The notes: generated from the sequence alone by a model not told the origin. A stretch of DNA of 64,000 nucleotides from JAMDCX01 sp049977145 (GCA_049977145.1 JBMFGW010000005.1:1-64000); one strand, 5' to 3'; counted from the stretch's first letter, positions 7,288 through 16,226 are shown. Made by a program: numbers and translations.

Positions 7288-8727
7288 ATGGAGCCAAAGT
7301 TCAGAATTATTCAAGGTGGAATGGGTGTGGGAGTATCCAACTGGGTACTGGCTAAATCCGTTGCGCAGCGCGGCGCACTGGGTGTTGTATCCGGTACGGG
7401 AATTGCAACAGTCCTGGCGAGGCGGTTGCAAGGAGGCGATCGGGATGGACACCTGCGTCGGGCGGTGGGCGAGTTTCCCTTCCGAAATATTGCGCGCCGG
7501 GTATGGGATCGCTACTTTATTGATGGTGGGAGAATGGCAGCAACGCCTTTCAAATCAACTCCCGTACCGATGATTGAGTTTAGCGAGGCTTTGGAGGAAT
7601 TAACCGTACTGGCAGCCTTTACGGAGGTGTTCCTCGCCAAAGAAGGACATGCCGGGGTAGTGGGGATCAATTTGTTGGAAAAGGTACAAACACCGACTTT
7701 GGCTACGCTTTTCGGAGCCATGCTGGCCGGGGTGGATTATGTGTTGATGGGGGCGGGCATTCCACGATTTATCCCCGGCGTACTGGATGCGCTGGCACGC
7801 GGAGAAGCGGTGCAGCTTAAAGTGGATGTAGAGAGTGCCGGCCCCGGCGACACCTTCTTAAGCCAATTTGATCCCGCTGGTTTTATGGCGGCAAATGAGA
7901 GTGGCGGCACGAAACCTCCAATGCTTAAACGCCCGGTTTTTTTAGCGATTGTTTCTTCCGCGACATTGGCTATGACGCTGGCCCGCAAATCCAACGGGCG
8001 GGTAGACGGATTTATTATTGAAACGCCCGTGGCTGGCGGGCACAATGCTCCGCCGCGTGGGCCCTTGCGTTTGACCCAGAGCGGGGAACCGGTCTATGGG
8101 ATGCGCGATGACGCGGATCTCCAAAAAATTGCGGCCATCGGCCTGCCTTTTTATATGGCAGGTGGATTTGGTACCCACGCACAACTAGAGTGGGCTTTGG
8201 CACAAGGGGCCGCGGGGATTCAGGTGGGAACAGCTTTTGCTTTCTGCAACGAGTCCGCTATTCGCGCGGACTTGAAGCGGCAGGTTATAGAACTGGCCCG
8301 CGCTGGTCAGGCCAAAGTGTTTACCGATCCGCTGGCGTCCCCGACGGGCTTCCCTTTCAAAGTCCTGGCCTTGGAGCAATCCATGTCGAATCCGGACATT
8401 TATGCGCAACGTAAGCGGAAATGCGACATGGGTTATCTGCGTATGTTATATCGGCGCGAAGATGGAACGGTTGGATACCGTTGTGCGGCGGAACCGGTGG
8501 AGGATTACGTGGCTAAAGGCGGCGTGGCCGAGGACACCACCGGGCGCAAATGTCTTTGCAATGCTCTGTTTTCCACTATTGGACTGGGACAGGTTGATTC
8601 ACAAGGTGAATCCGAAATAGCCATCGTCACTGCGGGTGATGATGTTTCCGAAATTCGGCGCTATCTCCGCAATGGTGCGGATTCCTATTCTTCGGCGGAC
8701 GTTTTGGATTGTATCCGCAACGGCTGA
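7288..8727 (+). CDS. Nitronate monooxygenase / FabK-like FMN oxidoreductase
   Basis: A 479-residue FMN-dependent TIM-barrel protein of the 2-nitropropane dioxygenase superfamily. QGGMGVGVSN near the N-terminus binds the FMN phosphate side, ETPVAGGHNAPPRG (about 248-261) contains the likely catalytic His, and YMAGGFGTHAQLEWALAQGAAGIQVGTAFAF-type sequence (about 290-320) forms the phosphate-binding C-terminal barrel. It is longer than classical NMO (about 350), with a Cys-containing tail (KCDMGYLR, YRC, KCLCN) like that of PfaD-type relatives. The substrate cannot be assigned. ATG 7288 follows GGAG; the frame is open upstream to 7120, but without family similarity. Confidence 0.8.
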   Translation: MEPKFRIIQGGMGVGVSNWVLAKSVAQRGALGVVSGTGIATVLARRLQGGDRDGHLRRAVGEFPFRNIARRVWDRYFIDGGRMAATPFKSTPVPMIEFSEALEELTVLAAFTEVFLAKEGHAGVVGINLLEKVQTPTLATLFGAMLAGVDYVLMGAGIPRFIPGVLDALARGEAVQLKVDVESAGPGDTFLSQFDPAGFMAANESGGTKPPMLKRPVFLAIVSSATLAMTLARKSNGRVDGFIIETPVAGGHNAPPRGPLRLTQSGEPVYGMRDDADLQKIAAIGLPFYMAGGFGTHAQLEWALAQGAAGIQVGTAFAFCNESAIRADLKRQVIELARAGQAKVFTDPLASPTGFPFKVLALEQSMSNPDIYAQRKRKCDMGYLRMLYRREDGTVGYRCAAEPVEDYVAKGGVAEDTTGRKCLCNALFSTIGLGQVDSQGESEIAIVTAGDDVSEIRRYLRNGADSYSSADVLDCIRNG

Positions 8728-8763
8728 CCGACGGGCTATTTCCTGACAACATGTAGCCGTCGG
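8728..8763. terminator. Bidirectional terminator hairpin
   Basis: CCGACGGGCTA (8728-8738) pairs with TAGCCGTCGG (8754-8763) with one bulged G, directly after the NMO-like stop and just before the convergent epimerase stop. This is a strong stem, but there is no clear T tract on either side. Confidence 0.6.
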
Positions 8764-8767
8764 AGGT

Positions 8768-9694
8768 TTACACCGCGTTGGCCCGATACCAGGCAATGGT
8801 TTTTGCCAAACCGTCTTCCAGTGCGGTTCGGGCGACAAATCCAAAGTGCTTTTTTGCTTGCGTGGTATCCAGACAGCGACGCGGCTGACCGTCGGGCTTG
8901 GAGGGATCCCAACGAATTTCTCCCTTGAAGTCGCAGAGTCGGGCGATCAGCTCAGTCAATTCCCGAATGGTAATTTCGCGGCCCGCACCGAGATTGACTG
9001 GTTCCGGCGCATCATAACGTTGCATGGCGGCGACAATGCCTTCCGCGCAATCCTCCACGTATAGAAATTCGCGTGAGGCCGTACCGGTGCCCCAAGCGGT
9101 AATAAAGGCGCTGTTGGCTTGTTGGGCTTCAACAAATTTCCGAATTAAAGCCGGTATCACATGCGAGGATTGAAGATCAAAATTATCGCCCGGTCCGTAA
9201 AGATTCACCGGCAGAAGATAAATCGCGTTAAGGCCATATTGTTGGCGATAGGACTGACACATGGTCAAAAGAGCTTTTTTAGCGATGCCATAAGGAGCAT
9301 TGGTTTCTTCCGGGTAACCGTTCCAGAGGTCCGTTTCCTTAAATGGCACCGGTGTAAATTTGGGATAGGCGCAAATGGTGCCCACCTGCACAAACTTTTT
9401 TACCCCATGCAAGCGGGCCGCTTCCATCAGATGCAATCCCATGGCCATGTTCGCATAAAAATAACGCCCGGGATTTTCGCGATTGGCTCCGATGCCGCCC
9501 ACCTGTGCGGCCAGATGCAGAATAATATCCGGATTTAGGCGTGCGACCATCGCCTCGGTAGCTTCCTGCCGGGTCAGATCGCATTCCTTACTGCGCAAAA
9601 TGTAAATATCTGCCGGGGCAATACCACTTTCGGTAAGCCTTCTGGTGATACATCGCCCCACAAAACCGGCTCCGCCCGTGATTAGATAGCGCAT
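8768..9694 (-). CDS. GDP-L-fucose synthase-like NAD-dependent epimerase
   Basis: An extended short-chain dehydrogenase of 308 residues. LITGGAGFVG at the N-terminus binds NADP(H), AAQVGGIGANRENP follows, and the catalytic Tyr-Lys pair is in NAPYGIAKK (YxxxK). LPVNLYGPGDNFD is characteristic of GDP-fucose synthases (Fcl/WcaG), which convert GDP-4-keto-6-deoxymannose to GDP-L-fucose. The E. coli enzyme has GSSCIYP at the catalytic Ser; here the segment reads GTICAYP, so the Ser is replaced, although this form is common in a subfamily of bacterial homologues. The exact sugar is therefore unsure. No gmd (mannose dehydratase) is adjacent. GGAG lies 9 nt upstream. Confidence 0.82.
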   Translation of the reverse strand: MRYLITGGAGFVGRCITRRLTESGIAPADIYILRSKECDLTRQEATEAMVARLNPDIILHLAAQVGGIGANRENPGRYFYANMAMGLHLMEAARLHGVKKFVQVGTICAYPKFTPVPFKETDLWNGYPEETNAPYGIAKKALLTMCQSYRQQYGLNAIYLLPVNLYGPGDNFDLQSSHVIPALIRKFVEAQQANSAFITAWGTGTASREFLYVEDCAEGIVAAMQRYDAPEPVNLGAGREITIRELTELIARLCDFKGEIRWDPSKPDGQPRRCLDTTQAKKHFGFVARTALEDGLAKTIAWYRANAV

Positions 9695-9750
9695 AAACTT
9701 AACACTCCGATGGCATCACTTCGCATTATCTCCATAACCTGTCATCGGCG

Positions 9751-9808
9751 AAAACGCAAAGTAAACATTATTTTACAATGCGTCAGTGTAAAAACAACTT
9801 TGCGTTTT
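9751..9808. promoter_or_regulatory. Nested palindromes between divergent epimerase gene and trpE
   Basis: An outer perfect inverted repeat AAAACGCAAAGT (9751-9762) / ACTTTGCGTTTT (9797-9808) encloses an inner perfect one TTTTACA (9771-9777) / TGTAAAA (9787-9793). The outer right arm runs into TTTTTAG, so on the plus strand it could fold as a terminator-like hairpin. The inner dyad has the form of a repressor operator. It lies 57 bp upstream of the epimerase start and about 250 bp from trpE. Confidence 0.55.
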
Positions 9809-10059
9809 TAGCAGACGCCGGTGTGGTCCTATTATGTTTTAGCAATACTGCACGCGCACCGCCAATTTTCGTGCCACAGTACCGCGCGCTTCACGATTAG
9901 CCGCGTGGTCTTGCTCGCGCATTTCGCGCGGAAATGGTGCTCCCTGCCAAAAACGATGGCTACACCCAAGTTTTCGCGCCATATTTCTCTTGGATTCAAA
10001 ACTTTCGCGTATGGTATTAGAATGATGGGTGATTTGCCGGATGTGCCAAGGAGTTGTCA
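9809..10059. other. trpE upstream region, no gene seen
   Basis: A frame open across 9821-10318 on the plus strand has no family similarity and overlaps trpE, so I treat the stretch as non-coding. TTGGAT (9990-9995) with TATTAG (10015-10020), spacing 19, is a weak promoter candidate. No tryptophan-rich leader peptide or T-box was recognised. Confidence 0.35.
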
Positions 10060-11607
10060 TTGCGTCAGGACTCTCGAGAATTTGCCGTACCATCTTTCGA
10101 TGATTTCAAAAAATATGCGGCACCGGGTGCCATTGTGCCGGTGTATGTGCCCATTGCCGGCGATTATCTCACGCCGGTATCCGCGTATCAGCGGTTGCGC
10201 GGTGCGTCGGCGTATTCATTTCTTTTGGAATCAGTGGTGGGGGGGGAGCGTGTGGCACGCTATTCCTTTCTGGGTATGGGGCCGGCGGTGGTGTTCGAAG
10301 CACGCGGGCAACAGGTAACCGTTTCGGAACGCTCGGATGATTCCAAAATCAGGGCTTCTGTCTTGCAAGCGGTGGATCCGTTGGCGGAGTTGGAAAAGCG
10401 TCTGGGGCGGGCCAAAGCGGTGCGCTTGCCCGGCCTGCCGGCATTCACCGGTGGGGCGGTGGGATATGCCGGGTATGATACGGTGCGTTATCTGGAACCG
10501 GAGAAACTCGCCAACCCACCTGAAGACACGCGGCATCTGCCGGATATTATGTTTGGCATCTATGATGATCTGATCATCTTTGACCATGCAAAAAAAATCA
10601 TCTTGGTGGTGGCCAATGTCCACGTGGATGATTCCGACACGGAGAACTTATACAGGAGAGCGGTAGCGCGGATTGCCCGGATGATTCAGACGCTCAATAA
10701 GCCCGCCCGAATGCATCTGGACATGTTGCAACTCAATGCGGACGTGACGCCAACATATACCAGCAATTTTTCCCGTGCGGATTTTGAGAAGGCGGTTGCC
10801 GCGGCCAAGGAATACATCAAAGCCGGCGATATATTTCAAGTGGTGTTATCACAATGCCTGAATATGCGGACCCAGGCAGATCCCTTTGATATTTATCGTG
10901 CCTTGCGGGTCATTAATCCTTCGCCGTTTATGTTCTATCTCAACAGCCCGGCCTGCATGCTGGTAGGTTCATCACCGGAAATTATGTGCCGCGTGGAAGA
11001 TGGTGTTATCACCAACCGTCCACTGGCCGGCACGCGCCCCCGCGGTAAAACACCAGAACAGGATGCTGCGCTGGAAGCGGAACTACTGGCGGATCCGAAA
11101 GAACGCGCCGAGCATGTGATGCTGGTGGATTTAGGCCGCAATGACGTGGGGCGGGTATCCGTACCCGGGTCGGTGAAAATCAGCGATGCAATGACCGTGG
11201 AGCGGTACAGCCATGTGATGCACATTACCACGAATGTCACCGGTAAACTGGCAGACGGTAAAACATGCTTTGATGCTTTGCGTAATACGTTGCCGGTGGG
11301 CACTGTCAGCGGTGCGCCCAAGATTCGGGCCATGCAGATTATTGATGAACTTGAGCCGACGCGACGCGGGCCCTATGCCGGTGCAGTCGGATATATTGAT
11401 TACGCCAAAAACATGGATACATGTATTGCGTTACGGACCATGGTGATTATGCCGGTAGTAGATGATGCCTCATCACACCACGTGTATGTACAGGCCGGTG
11501 CGGGCCTGGTGGCGGATTCCGTGCCGACCAGTGAATATCAAGAATCCTTGAACAAGGCGGCGGCCTTGCTGAAAGCGGTGGCGATGGCCGAAGCGGGATT
11601 AAGTTGA
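10060..11607 (+). CDS. trpE: Anthranilate synthase component I
   Basis: TrpE converts chorismate to anthranilate using ammonia from TrpG. The N-terminal domain has the feedback-site region around SFLLESVVGGERVARYSFLG (about residues 50-70), matching the LLES motif that binds tryptophan. The C-terminal chorismate-binding domain has SPEIMCR, GTRPRGKTPEQD, ELLADPKERAEHVMLVDLGRND, and GTVSGAPKIRAMQIIDELE-type sequence. The length of about 516 is normal. I chose TTG 10060 because AAGGAG (10048-10053) is 6 nt upstream; TTG 10054 would touch that site. A run of eight G lies at 10239-10246. No trpG is nearby. Confidence 0.94.
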   Translation: MRQDSREFAVPSFDDFKKYAAPGAIVPVYVPIAGDYLTPVSAYQRLRGASAYSFLLESVVGGERVARYSFLGMGPAVVFEARGQQVTVSERSDDSKIRASVLQAVDPLAELEKRLGRAKAVRLPGLPAFTGGAVGYAGYDTVRYLEPEKLANPPEDTRHLPDIMFGIYDDLIIFDHAKKIILVVANVHVDDSDTENLYRRAVARIARMIQTLNKPARMHLDMLQLNADVTPTYTSNFSRADFEKAVAAAKEYIKAGDIFQVVLSQCLNMRTQADPFDIYRALRVINPSPFMFYLNSPACMLVGSSPEIMCRVEDGVITNRPLAGTRPRGKTPEQDAALEAELLADPKERAEHVMLVDLGRNDVGRVSVPGSVKISDAMTVERYSHVMHITTNVTGKLADGKTCFDALRNTLPVGTVSGAPKIRAMQIIDELEPTRRGPYAGAVGYIDYAKNMDTCIALRTMVIMPVVDDASSHHVYVQAGAGLVADSVPTSEYQESLNKAAALLKAVAMAEAGLS

Positions 11608-11953
11608 GCTCGGTGCATGCCAGCCCGAAGGTGTGTACTGGCACCAGTTATGAAATTGTAACCGTTAACCCGCAGTTTAGCCCCGAAAACCCTTGATGGT
11701 GTTGTATTTTATGAGCCATGATGTGGTTTTTTGGCGGAAAAGTGTACCCTTGTAATGAACCCAACTTTCCTTGATTTTCGAGGGTGCTTTTTCCAGTGCC
11801 AAGAAGTTTAAAATCGGTATAGATCGTTATTACAAATTGATTGGCTGTTTTTTTTGTGGGGTGGAGGATATACTTTATCCGTAGTTAAGCTCGTGGTGAG
11901 CTTGGTCGGCCGAATGGTCGTAAACAATTACTCCAATTGGAAAGCAACTGTAT
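11608..11953. other. Intergenic region, no gene seen
   Basis: Of these 346 bp, the first part contains a possible weak hairpin, TGCCAG and CTGGCA with a 14-nt loop, just after the trpE stop. The rest is AT-richer. A small hairpin AAGCTC-N5-GAGCTT (11887-11903) precedes the SDR gene. No ORF or RNA family was recognised. Confidence 0.4.
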
Positions 11954-12703
11954 ATGGATCAATTACTTCTCAATAAAACAGCCATTATTACCGGTGCCAG
12001 TGCGGGTATCGGCTGGGCCACAGCTTATGAATTGGCCCAGCATGGAGCTCGTGTCGTACTTACCGCCCGGCGTGCGGACCGCTTAACGGAGCTGGCCGAA
12101 AAAATTAAGACCGATGGCGGACAAGCCTTGCCCGTGGTCGGTGATGCCGGTGATAAAGCGCATCTTGACCAATTACTGGCCAAGGCGATCCAATGGACGG
12201 GCCGCCTAGACATTGTGGTGGTCAACGCCGGTCGCGGTTTGGCAGGCGGAGTGCTGACCAGTGATGAAACGCAATGGGAAGCGCTGTATAAACTCAATGT
12301 TCTGGGGGCGGCGCATCTGATGCGCGCCGCAGCAAAAATAATGGTGGAAACCAAGAGTGGAGATATTGTTGCCCTTGGATCAGTGGCCGGCCATAATATT
12401 TCCCCGTACAGCGGCTTTTATGGTTCCACCAAATGGGCCATTGCCGCAATAGCGGAATCTTTACGCCGTGAAGTGTGCGGGCAGGGGGTGCGCGTTACAA
12501 CCATCAAGCCCGGCGTAGTGGAAAGTGAATTTCAGGCCGTCGCGGGGTACACCTACGAGAATTTTACAAAATCCATCGTCCGATTCGGGAAGGTGTTGGC
12601 TCCGGGCGATGTGGCCAGGGCGATTGGTTTTGTGGTCAGCCAGCCGCCGCATGTGCATATCAATGACTTGGTGCTCCGCCCGACCGGGCAGGATTATCCA
12701 TAA
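11954..12703 (+). CDS. Short-chain dehydrogenase/reductase
   Basis: A classical SDR of 249 residues. The Rossmann motif TGASAGIG (about 13-20) binds NAD(P), NAGRG follows, and the active site is Ser-Tyr-Lys with YxxxK in YGSTKWA (about 155-160) and a preceding GSVAGH Ser. LTARRAD after strand 2 favours NADP(H), because a basic residue follows the glycine motif. The C-terminal part resembles the clan V/YdfG-like 3-hydroxy acid dehydrogenases (PGVVESEF). The physiological substrate is unknown. It may be co-transcribed with the downstream peptide transporter genes, but the 54-bp gap is not decisive. Confidence 0.85.
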   Translation: MDQLLLNKTAIITGASAGIGWATAYELAQHGARVVLTARRADRLTELAEKIKTDGGQALPVVGDAGDKAHLDQLLAKAIQWTGRLDIVVVNAGRGLAGGVLTSDETQWEALYKLNVLGAAHLMRAAAKIMVETKSGDIVALGSVAGHNISPYSGFYGSTKWAIAAIAESLRREVCGQGVRVTTIKPGVVESEFQAVAGYTYENFTKSIVRFGKVLAPGDVARAIGFVVSQPPHVHINDLVLRPTGQDYP

Positions 12704-12757
12704 TTTTTGGCAATCGCAAATTGCCGAGGCTACGGCCAAGGGTTATCGTTATCGCCC

Positions 12758-14455
12758 ATGAAGCGGACGCTGTTGATTCCATCTTTGGTGCTGTTAATCG
12801 TCGGAGCAATGTGTTTTTATATCTCCACACCCCATCGACAGGGGCACAGTGCCATCAACTTTTGCGAAGCCGGGCAGATTCACACATTGGACCCGGACAA
12901 AATGACCTGGATGCAGGATATCCGGCTGGCTATGGGATTGTGGGAGGGGCTGGCCCAGTATAATCCGAAAACCCTCCAGCCGATTCCCGGTGTGGCTAAG
13001 TCGTGGAACATTTCCCCGAATGGGTTGATCTATACTTTTCATCTGCGTCACAACGCCCGCTGGTCCAATGGCCAAAAAGTTACCAGTACGGATTTCCTGT
13101 TTGCGTGGAAACGCTTGCTCCATCCATCCACCGCGGCAGGTTATGTGACCATGTTGTTTCATATTGCCGGCGCACGAGCATATTTTAATTCCCTGGCGAC
13201 TGGTACGCGGCGGCACTTGCCATTCTCCAGTGTGGGCGTCAAGGCACCAAATCCCCGCACATTCGTGGTAACGCTGGCGCATCCGTGCGGATATTTTCTT
13301 TCATTAATGGCTTTTCCACCCTTCTTTCCCTTGAACCCGGCGGCCATGGCGCGGTTCCGCACCGCAGCGCATGAAACGGTTCCCACCCATTACAATCCGC
13401 GCTGGACCCGCCCTCCCTATCTGGTTTCCAATGGCCCCTACTATCTGGCTGCATGGAAATTTCATCAATACCTGGAACTCCGCCCTAATAAGTATTATTG
13501 GCAGCGGAAGACCGTGGAATGTGCAACGCTGTATGTGCGTAATTTTCCCGATACCCAATCCGCCTTTCTGGCCTATCAAAGTGGAGCCGTGGATGTGCTT
13601 TCGTTTGTGCCGCCACGATTCGCGCCCGCATTGCTGCGCCAGGAGCGGCGGCACCTGCGCGATGATGTTCACTATCGTCCGGTATTTGGATCCTATTATT
13701 ACGACATCAATTGTCGGCATAAGCCGCTGAATGACCCGCTGCTGCGCCGGGCGCTGGATATGGCCATTAATAAGCGGGCGATTGTGAAGCATATTCTGCG
13801 GGTGCCGGATCGACCACTGGAGGTGCTGGTGCCGCCGGACAGTATTCCCGGTTACCAAAGCCCGCATGGATTGCCGATGGATATTGCGGCGGCGCAAAAA
13901 TTGCTGGCGCAAGCGGGTTATCCCGGCGGTCAAGGGTTGCCCATATTCAAGTTCCTGACCAACAGCGGATCGGCCCTCAATATACGTATTGCGCAGGCTA
14001 TTGCCGAGATGTGGCGTAAAAATCTGGGCGTACGTATCAACATTCATGAGGAAGAAAGTAAAATTTTTAATCAGGATGTGGTGCAGGGCAATTATGACAT
14101 CGCCCGCGCCGGATGGTATGGCGATTACATGGATCCGACCACTTGGCTAGACTTATTCCGTACCGGTAATCCAAACAATCTCACCGGCTTCTCCAATCGA
14201 CGACTAGATCAACTCCTGTATCAGGCATCCTGCCAAGCCGATGCGGCACGACGTCTGGCCCTGTTACATGATGCGGAAAAACTGCTGGTCACACGCTGGA
14301 TGCCGGCGATTCCGTTATTCCAGTACAGCGACGGCCTGATGTACGATCCAAAACGCATCGGCGGCATAGCGACCAATATCCGTATGATAACGCTATTAAA
14401 ATACATCCACTGGATTCACCCTCCGCTATCGGCGATGGCGGAGGGCCGACGATGA
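12758..14455 (+). CDS. Oligopeptide ABC transporter substrate-binding protein (OppA/DppA-like)
   Basis: A family 5 extracytoplasmic solute-binding protein. ATG 12758 gives 565 residues beginning MKRTLLIPSLVLLIVGAMCF, an N-terminal membrane anchor or uncleaved signal with no obvious lipobox. Family signatures include LDPDKMTWMQDIRLAMGLWEGL, the segment GVAKSWNISPNGLIYTFHLR with WSNGQKVTSTDFLFAWKR, and LRRALDMAINKRAIVKHIL. It delivers oligopeptides or related ligands to the membrane permease. The stop overlaps the start of the permease gene (ATGA), so they are coupled. Frame 12707 upstream is open, but it precedes the signal segment and was rejected. Confidence 0.92.
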   Translation: MKRTLLIPSLVLLIVGAMCFYISTPHRQGHSAINFCEAGQIHTLDPDKMTWMQDIRLAMGLWEGLAQYNPKTLQPIPGVAKSWNISPNGLIYTFHLRHNARWSNGQKVTSTDFLFAWKRLLHPSTAAGYVTMLFHIAGARAYFNSLATGTRRHLPFSSVGVKAPNPRTFVVTLAHPCGYFLSLMAFPPFFPLNPAAMARFRTAAHETVPTHYNPRWTRPPYLVSNGPYYLAAWKFHQYLELRPNKYYWQRKTVECATLYVRNFPDTQSAFLAYQSGAVDVLSFVPPRFAPALLRQERRHLRDDVHYRPVFGSYYYDINCRHKPLNDPLLRRALDMAINKRAIVKHILRVPDRPLEVLVPPDSIPGYQSPHGLPMDIAAAQKLLAQAGYPGGQGLPIFKFLTNSGSALNIRIAQAIAEMWRKNLGVRINIHEEESKIFNQDVVQGNYDIARAGWYGDYMDPTTWLDLFRTGNPNNLTGFSNRRLDQLLYQASCQADAARRLALLHDAEKLLVTRWMPAIPLFQYSDGLMYDPKRIGGIATNIRMITLLKYIHWIHPPLSAMAEGRR

Positions 14456-15369
14456 AAAAATTTATTCTCTCGCGCTTGCTGCACTCCGTGGTTGTGGTAT
14501 GGCTGGTATATACTGTGACCTTCTGGCTGCTCATGGCCACGCCGGGGGATCCATTTATCGGGAAAAAGCAGCCGCCGCCGGCGGTGCTGGCGGCGTTGCG
14601 ACAAGAGTACCATCTTAATGAAGGTGCTTTTCATGCCTATCTCGCCTACGGTTGGCAGGTGCTCGCACACGGCAACTTTGGTCCGACCATCAGTTATGCC
14701 AACTGGACCGTGCTTGATGTGATCCGCAACAGCCTGCCGGTATCGGTGGCCTTGGGTTCCATGGCGTTACTTATGGCGCTTTGGCTGGGAGTGGCGGCAG
14801 GGGTGCTGGGGGCGGTGTTTCGCGGGCGCTGGCCGGACATTGCCTTAACCGTAGTCGCGCTTTCAGGCGTCAGCTTGCCGACATTTGTGATCGGGTCAGG
14901 GCTGCTGATGCTATTAGCCGTGGAAACTTCGCTGCTGCCCTCCGGTGGTTGGGGTACGCTGCAACAATTAATTTTGCCGGCGTTTACCTTGGCCGTACCA
15001 TTTCTGGCGTATATAAGCCGTTTATCCCGCGCCAGCATATTGGATGTTATTTCCGCTGATTTTGTACGCACCGCGCGGGCTAAGGGATTATCTCCCATGA
15101 AAGTAATCGCTGGCCACGTTTTGCCCAATGCGTCCATTACAGTGCTGGCATTTTTAGGCCCGGCCACCGCCAGTGTATTAACCGGCTCTTTTATTGTGGA
15201 GAAAATTTTTGCCATTCCCGGCTTGGGCGAGGTGTTTGTCAATGCCTGTCTGGACAAGGATATTCCGCTGATTCTAGGTATTGTATTAGTCTACACCGTT
15301 CTTCTGGTTTTGATGAATTTGCTGGTGGATATTGCCTGCGCCATGGCCGATCCACGGATACGGTTGTGA
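14452..15369 (+). CDS. Oligopeptide ABC transporter permease (OppB/DppB-like)
   Basis: A 305-residue inner-membrane permease of the OppB type: an N-terminal transmembrane helix (FILSRLLHSVVVVWLVYTVTF), the family's TPGDPF segment, a large extracytoplasmic loop, then five further hydrophobic segments. The ATPase-coupling EAA loop is GLSPMKVIAGHVLPNA (about 214-229). It is translationally coupled to the binding protein. The usual partners, a DppC-type permease and one or two ATPases, do not follow: the next genes are on the opposite strand. The rest of the transporter must be encoded elsewhere, or the operon has been broken. Confidence 0.92.
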   Translation: MKKFILSRLLHSVVVVWLVYTVTFWLLMATPGDPFIGKKQPPPAVLAALRQEYHLNEGAFHAYLAYGWQVLAHGNFGPTISYANWTVLDVIRNSLPVSVALGSMALLMALWLGVAAGVLGAVFRGRWPDIALTVVALSGVSLPTFVIGSGLLMLLAVETSLLPSGGWGTLQQLILPAFTLAVPFLAYISRLSRASILDVISADFVRTARAKGLSPMKVIAGHVLPNASITVLAFLGPATASVLTGSFIVEKIFAIPGLGEVFVNACLDKDIPLILGIVLVYTVLLVLMNLLVDIACAMADPRIRL

Positions 15370-15388
15370 TGTTTTACACATCACAACC
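15362..15388. terminator. Hairpin between convergent permease and imuA-like genes
   Basis: GGTTGTGATG (15362-15371) and CATCACAACC (15379-15388) form a perfect 10-bp stem with a TTTTACA loop. The permease stop codon (15367-15369) lies inside the left arm. No T tract follows. Confidence 0.5.
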
Positions 15389-15396
15389 ACGAACGG

Positions 15397-16185
15397 TCAA
15401 TAAAGCTCAACCTCTTGCTTCATATCACCCTGACCCGTGGCGGAATTATAACACCATTGCACCGTCCATTGAGTATCCGCAATAGTTGACTCCATCGGTG
15501 GTTTGCAGCGCAGTGGCCGAACACGCCATTGCGGATTAACTGTGGCGCTGGGCAATGGTTGGACCTGCCAGCGGGTAATGGCCAGACATTGTTCCTGTAT
15601 TTCCCATGGCGGACGGGCCAGCAACCCGCACACACCACCGGCTGCCGCTGCCAGTTGCCAACGCCGACTTGCGGCGATGTCTGCTCCGGCGGCATCAGCA
15701 ATTACTACCGCCGCCGCATTTGATCGCAGGGTTTGGTCAATAGCCCACAGGTGATCTGATCGGTTTGATAAATCAAGAAATATGCAGCGTTTAAGCAAAC
15801 TATGATCAGGTAGAATGGCAGCCAAGATTTGAATGGTGGGTTGAAAATGTGGGCCGCCAATCCAGAAAAGATATTTCTGTTCGGATTGACTTAATATCCG
15901 GCCCGCCATCCAAGCTATGAGCGTCAGTGCTGCAGGCCACCATCGCCGACCCAATGGCCGAGTTATGGATGGATGTTCCGATTTCGAATAGTTCAGGTTC
16001 GACCGGTCACCATAAAACCATTCATGAATGCCGCTACAAAGTTCCGGCAGGGGGGTGACAGAGTGATCACCGTGACGACATGTCGGTGCGGCGGCGATAT
16101 GTGATATCACGGATTGCGGTTCCATTCGCTTGATAATTCGTGCGGAATCCTGCACCAAATCCGCAAAGATAATTGTTTTTGCCAT
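15397..16185 (-). CDS. ImuA-like protein (translesion synthesis accessory)
   Basis: A RecA-fold-related protein of 262 residues resembling ImuA. Visible family-like segments: GIHEWF (52-57), YLFWIGGPHFQPT (105-117), LWAIDQTLRS (146-155), AVVIADAAG (159-167), ASRRWQLAAAAGGVCGLLARP (172-192) and a final ITRWQVQPLP region. ImuA partners ImuB and DnaE2 in damage-induced mutagenesis, where the three genes usually form an operon. Here neither imuB nor dnaE2 is adjacent, so it stands alone. There is no Walker A motif, as is common in ImuA. AGGAGG precedes the start. Three phased repeats upstream may be its operator. The assignment rests on motif memory, not on a search. Confidence 0.7.
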   Translation of the reverse strand: MAKTIIFADLVQDSARIIKRMEPQSVISHIAAAPTCRHGDHSVTPLPELCSGIHEWFYGDRSNLNYSKSEHPSITRPLGRRWWPAALTLIAWMAGRILSQSEQKYLFWIGGPHFQPTIQILAAILPDHSLLKRCIFLDLSNRSDHLWAIDQTLRSNAAAVVIADAAGADIAASRRWQLAAAAGGVCGLLARPPWEIQEQCLAITRWQVQPLPSATVNPQWRVRPLRCKPPMESTIADTQWTVQWCYNSATGQGDMKQEVELY

Positions 16186-16199
16186 CCGTGTTCCTCCTA

Positions 16200-16226
16200 T
16201 GTTAATTTTATGTTAGCATTTTGTTA
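16200..16226. promoter_or_regulatory. Three TGTTA repeats phased at 11 bp upstream of imuA-like gene
   Basis: TGTTA occurs at 16200-16204, 16211-16215 and 16222-16226, exactly 11 bp apart, within 41 bp of the imuA-like start. One-turn spacing puts all copies on the same face of the helix, which fits a cooperative DNA-binding regulator. An SOS repressor is the natural guess because of the gene, but the sequence does not match a known LexA box that I can name. Confidence 0.5.

Noticed and set aside
9821..10318. Plus-strand ORF overlapping the trpE start
   Set aside because: No family similarity, rich in His/Arg/Cys, and it overlaps the well-supported trpE in another frame.
11887..11903. Hairpin AAGCTC/GAGCTT before the SDR gene as a regulatory site
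   Set aside because: Six base pairs with a 5-nt loop is expected by chance at this length.
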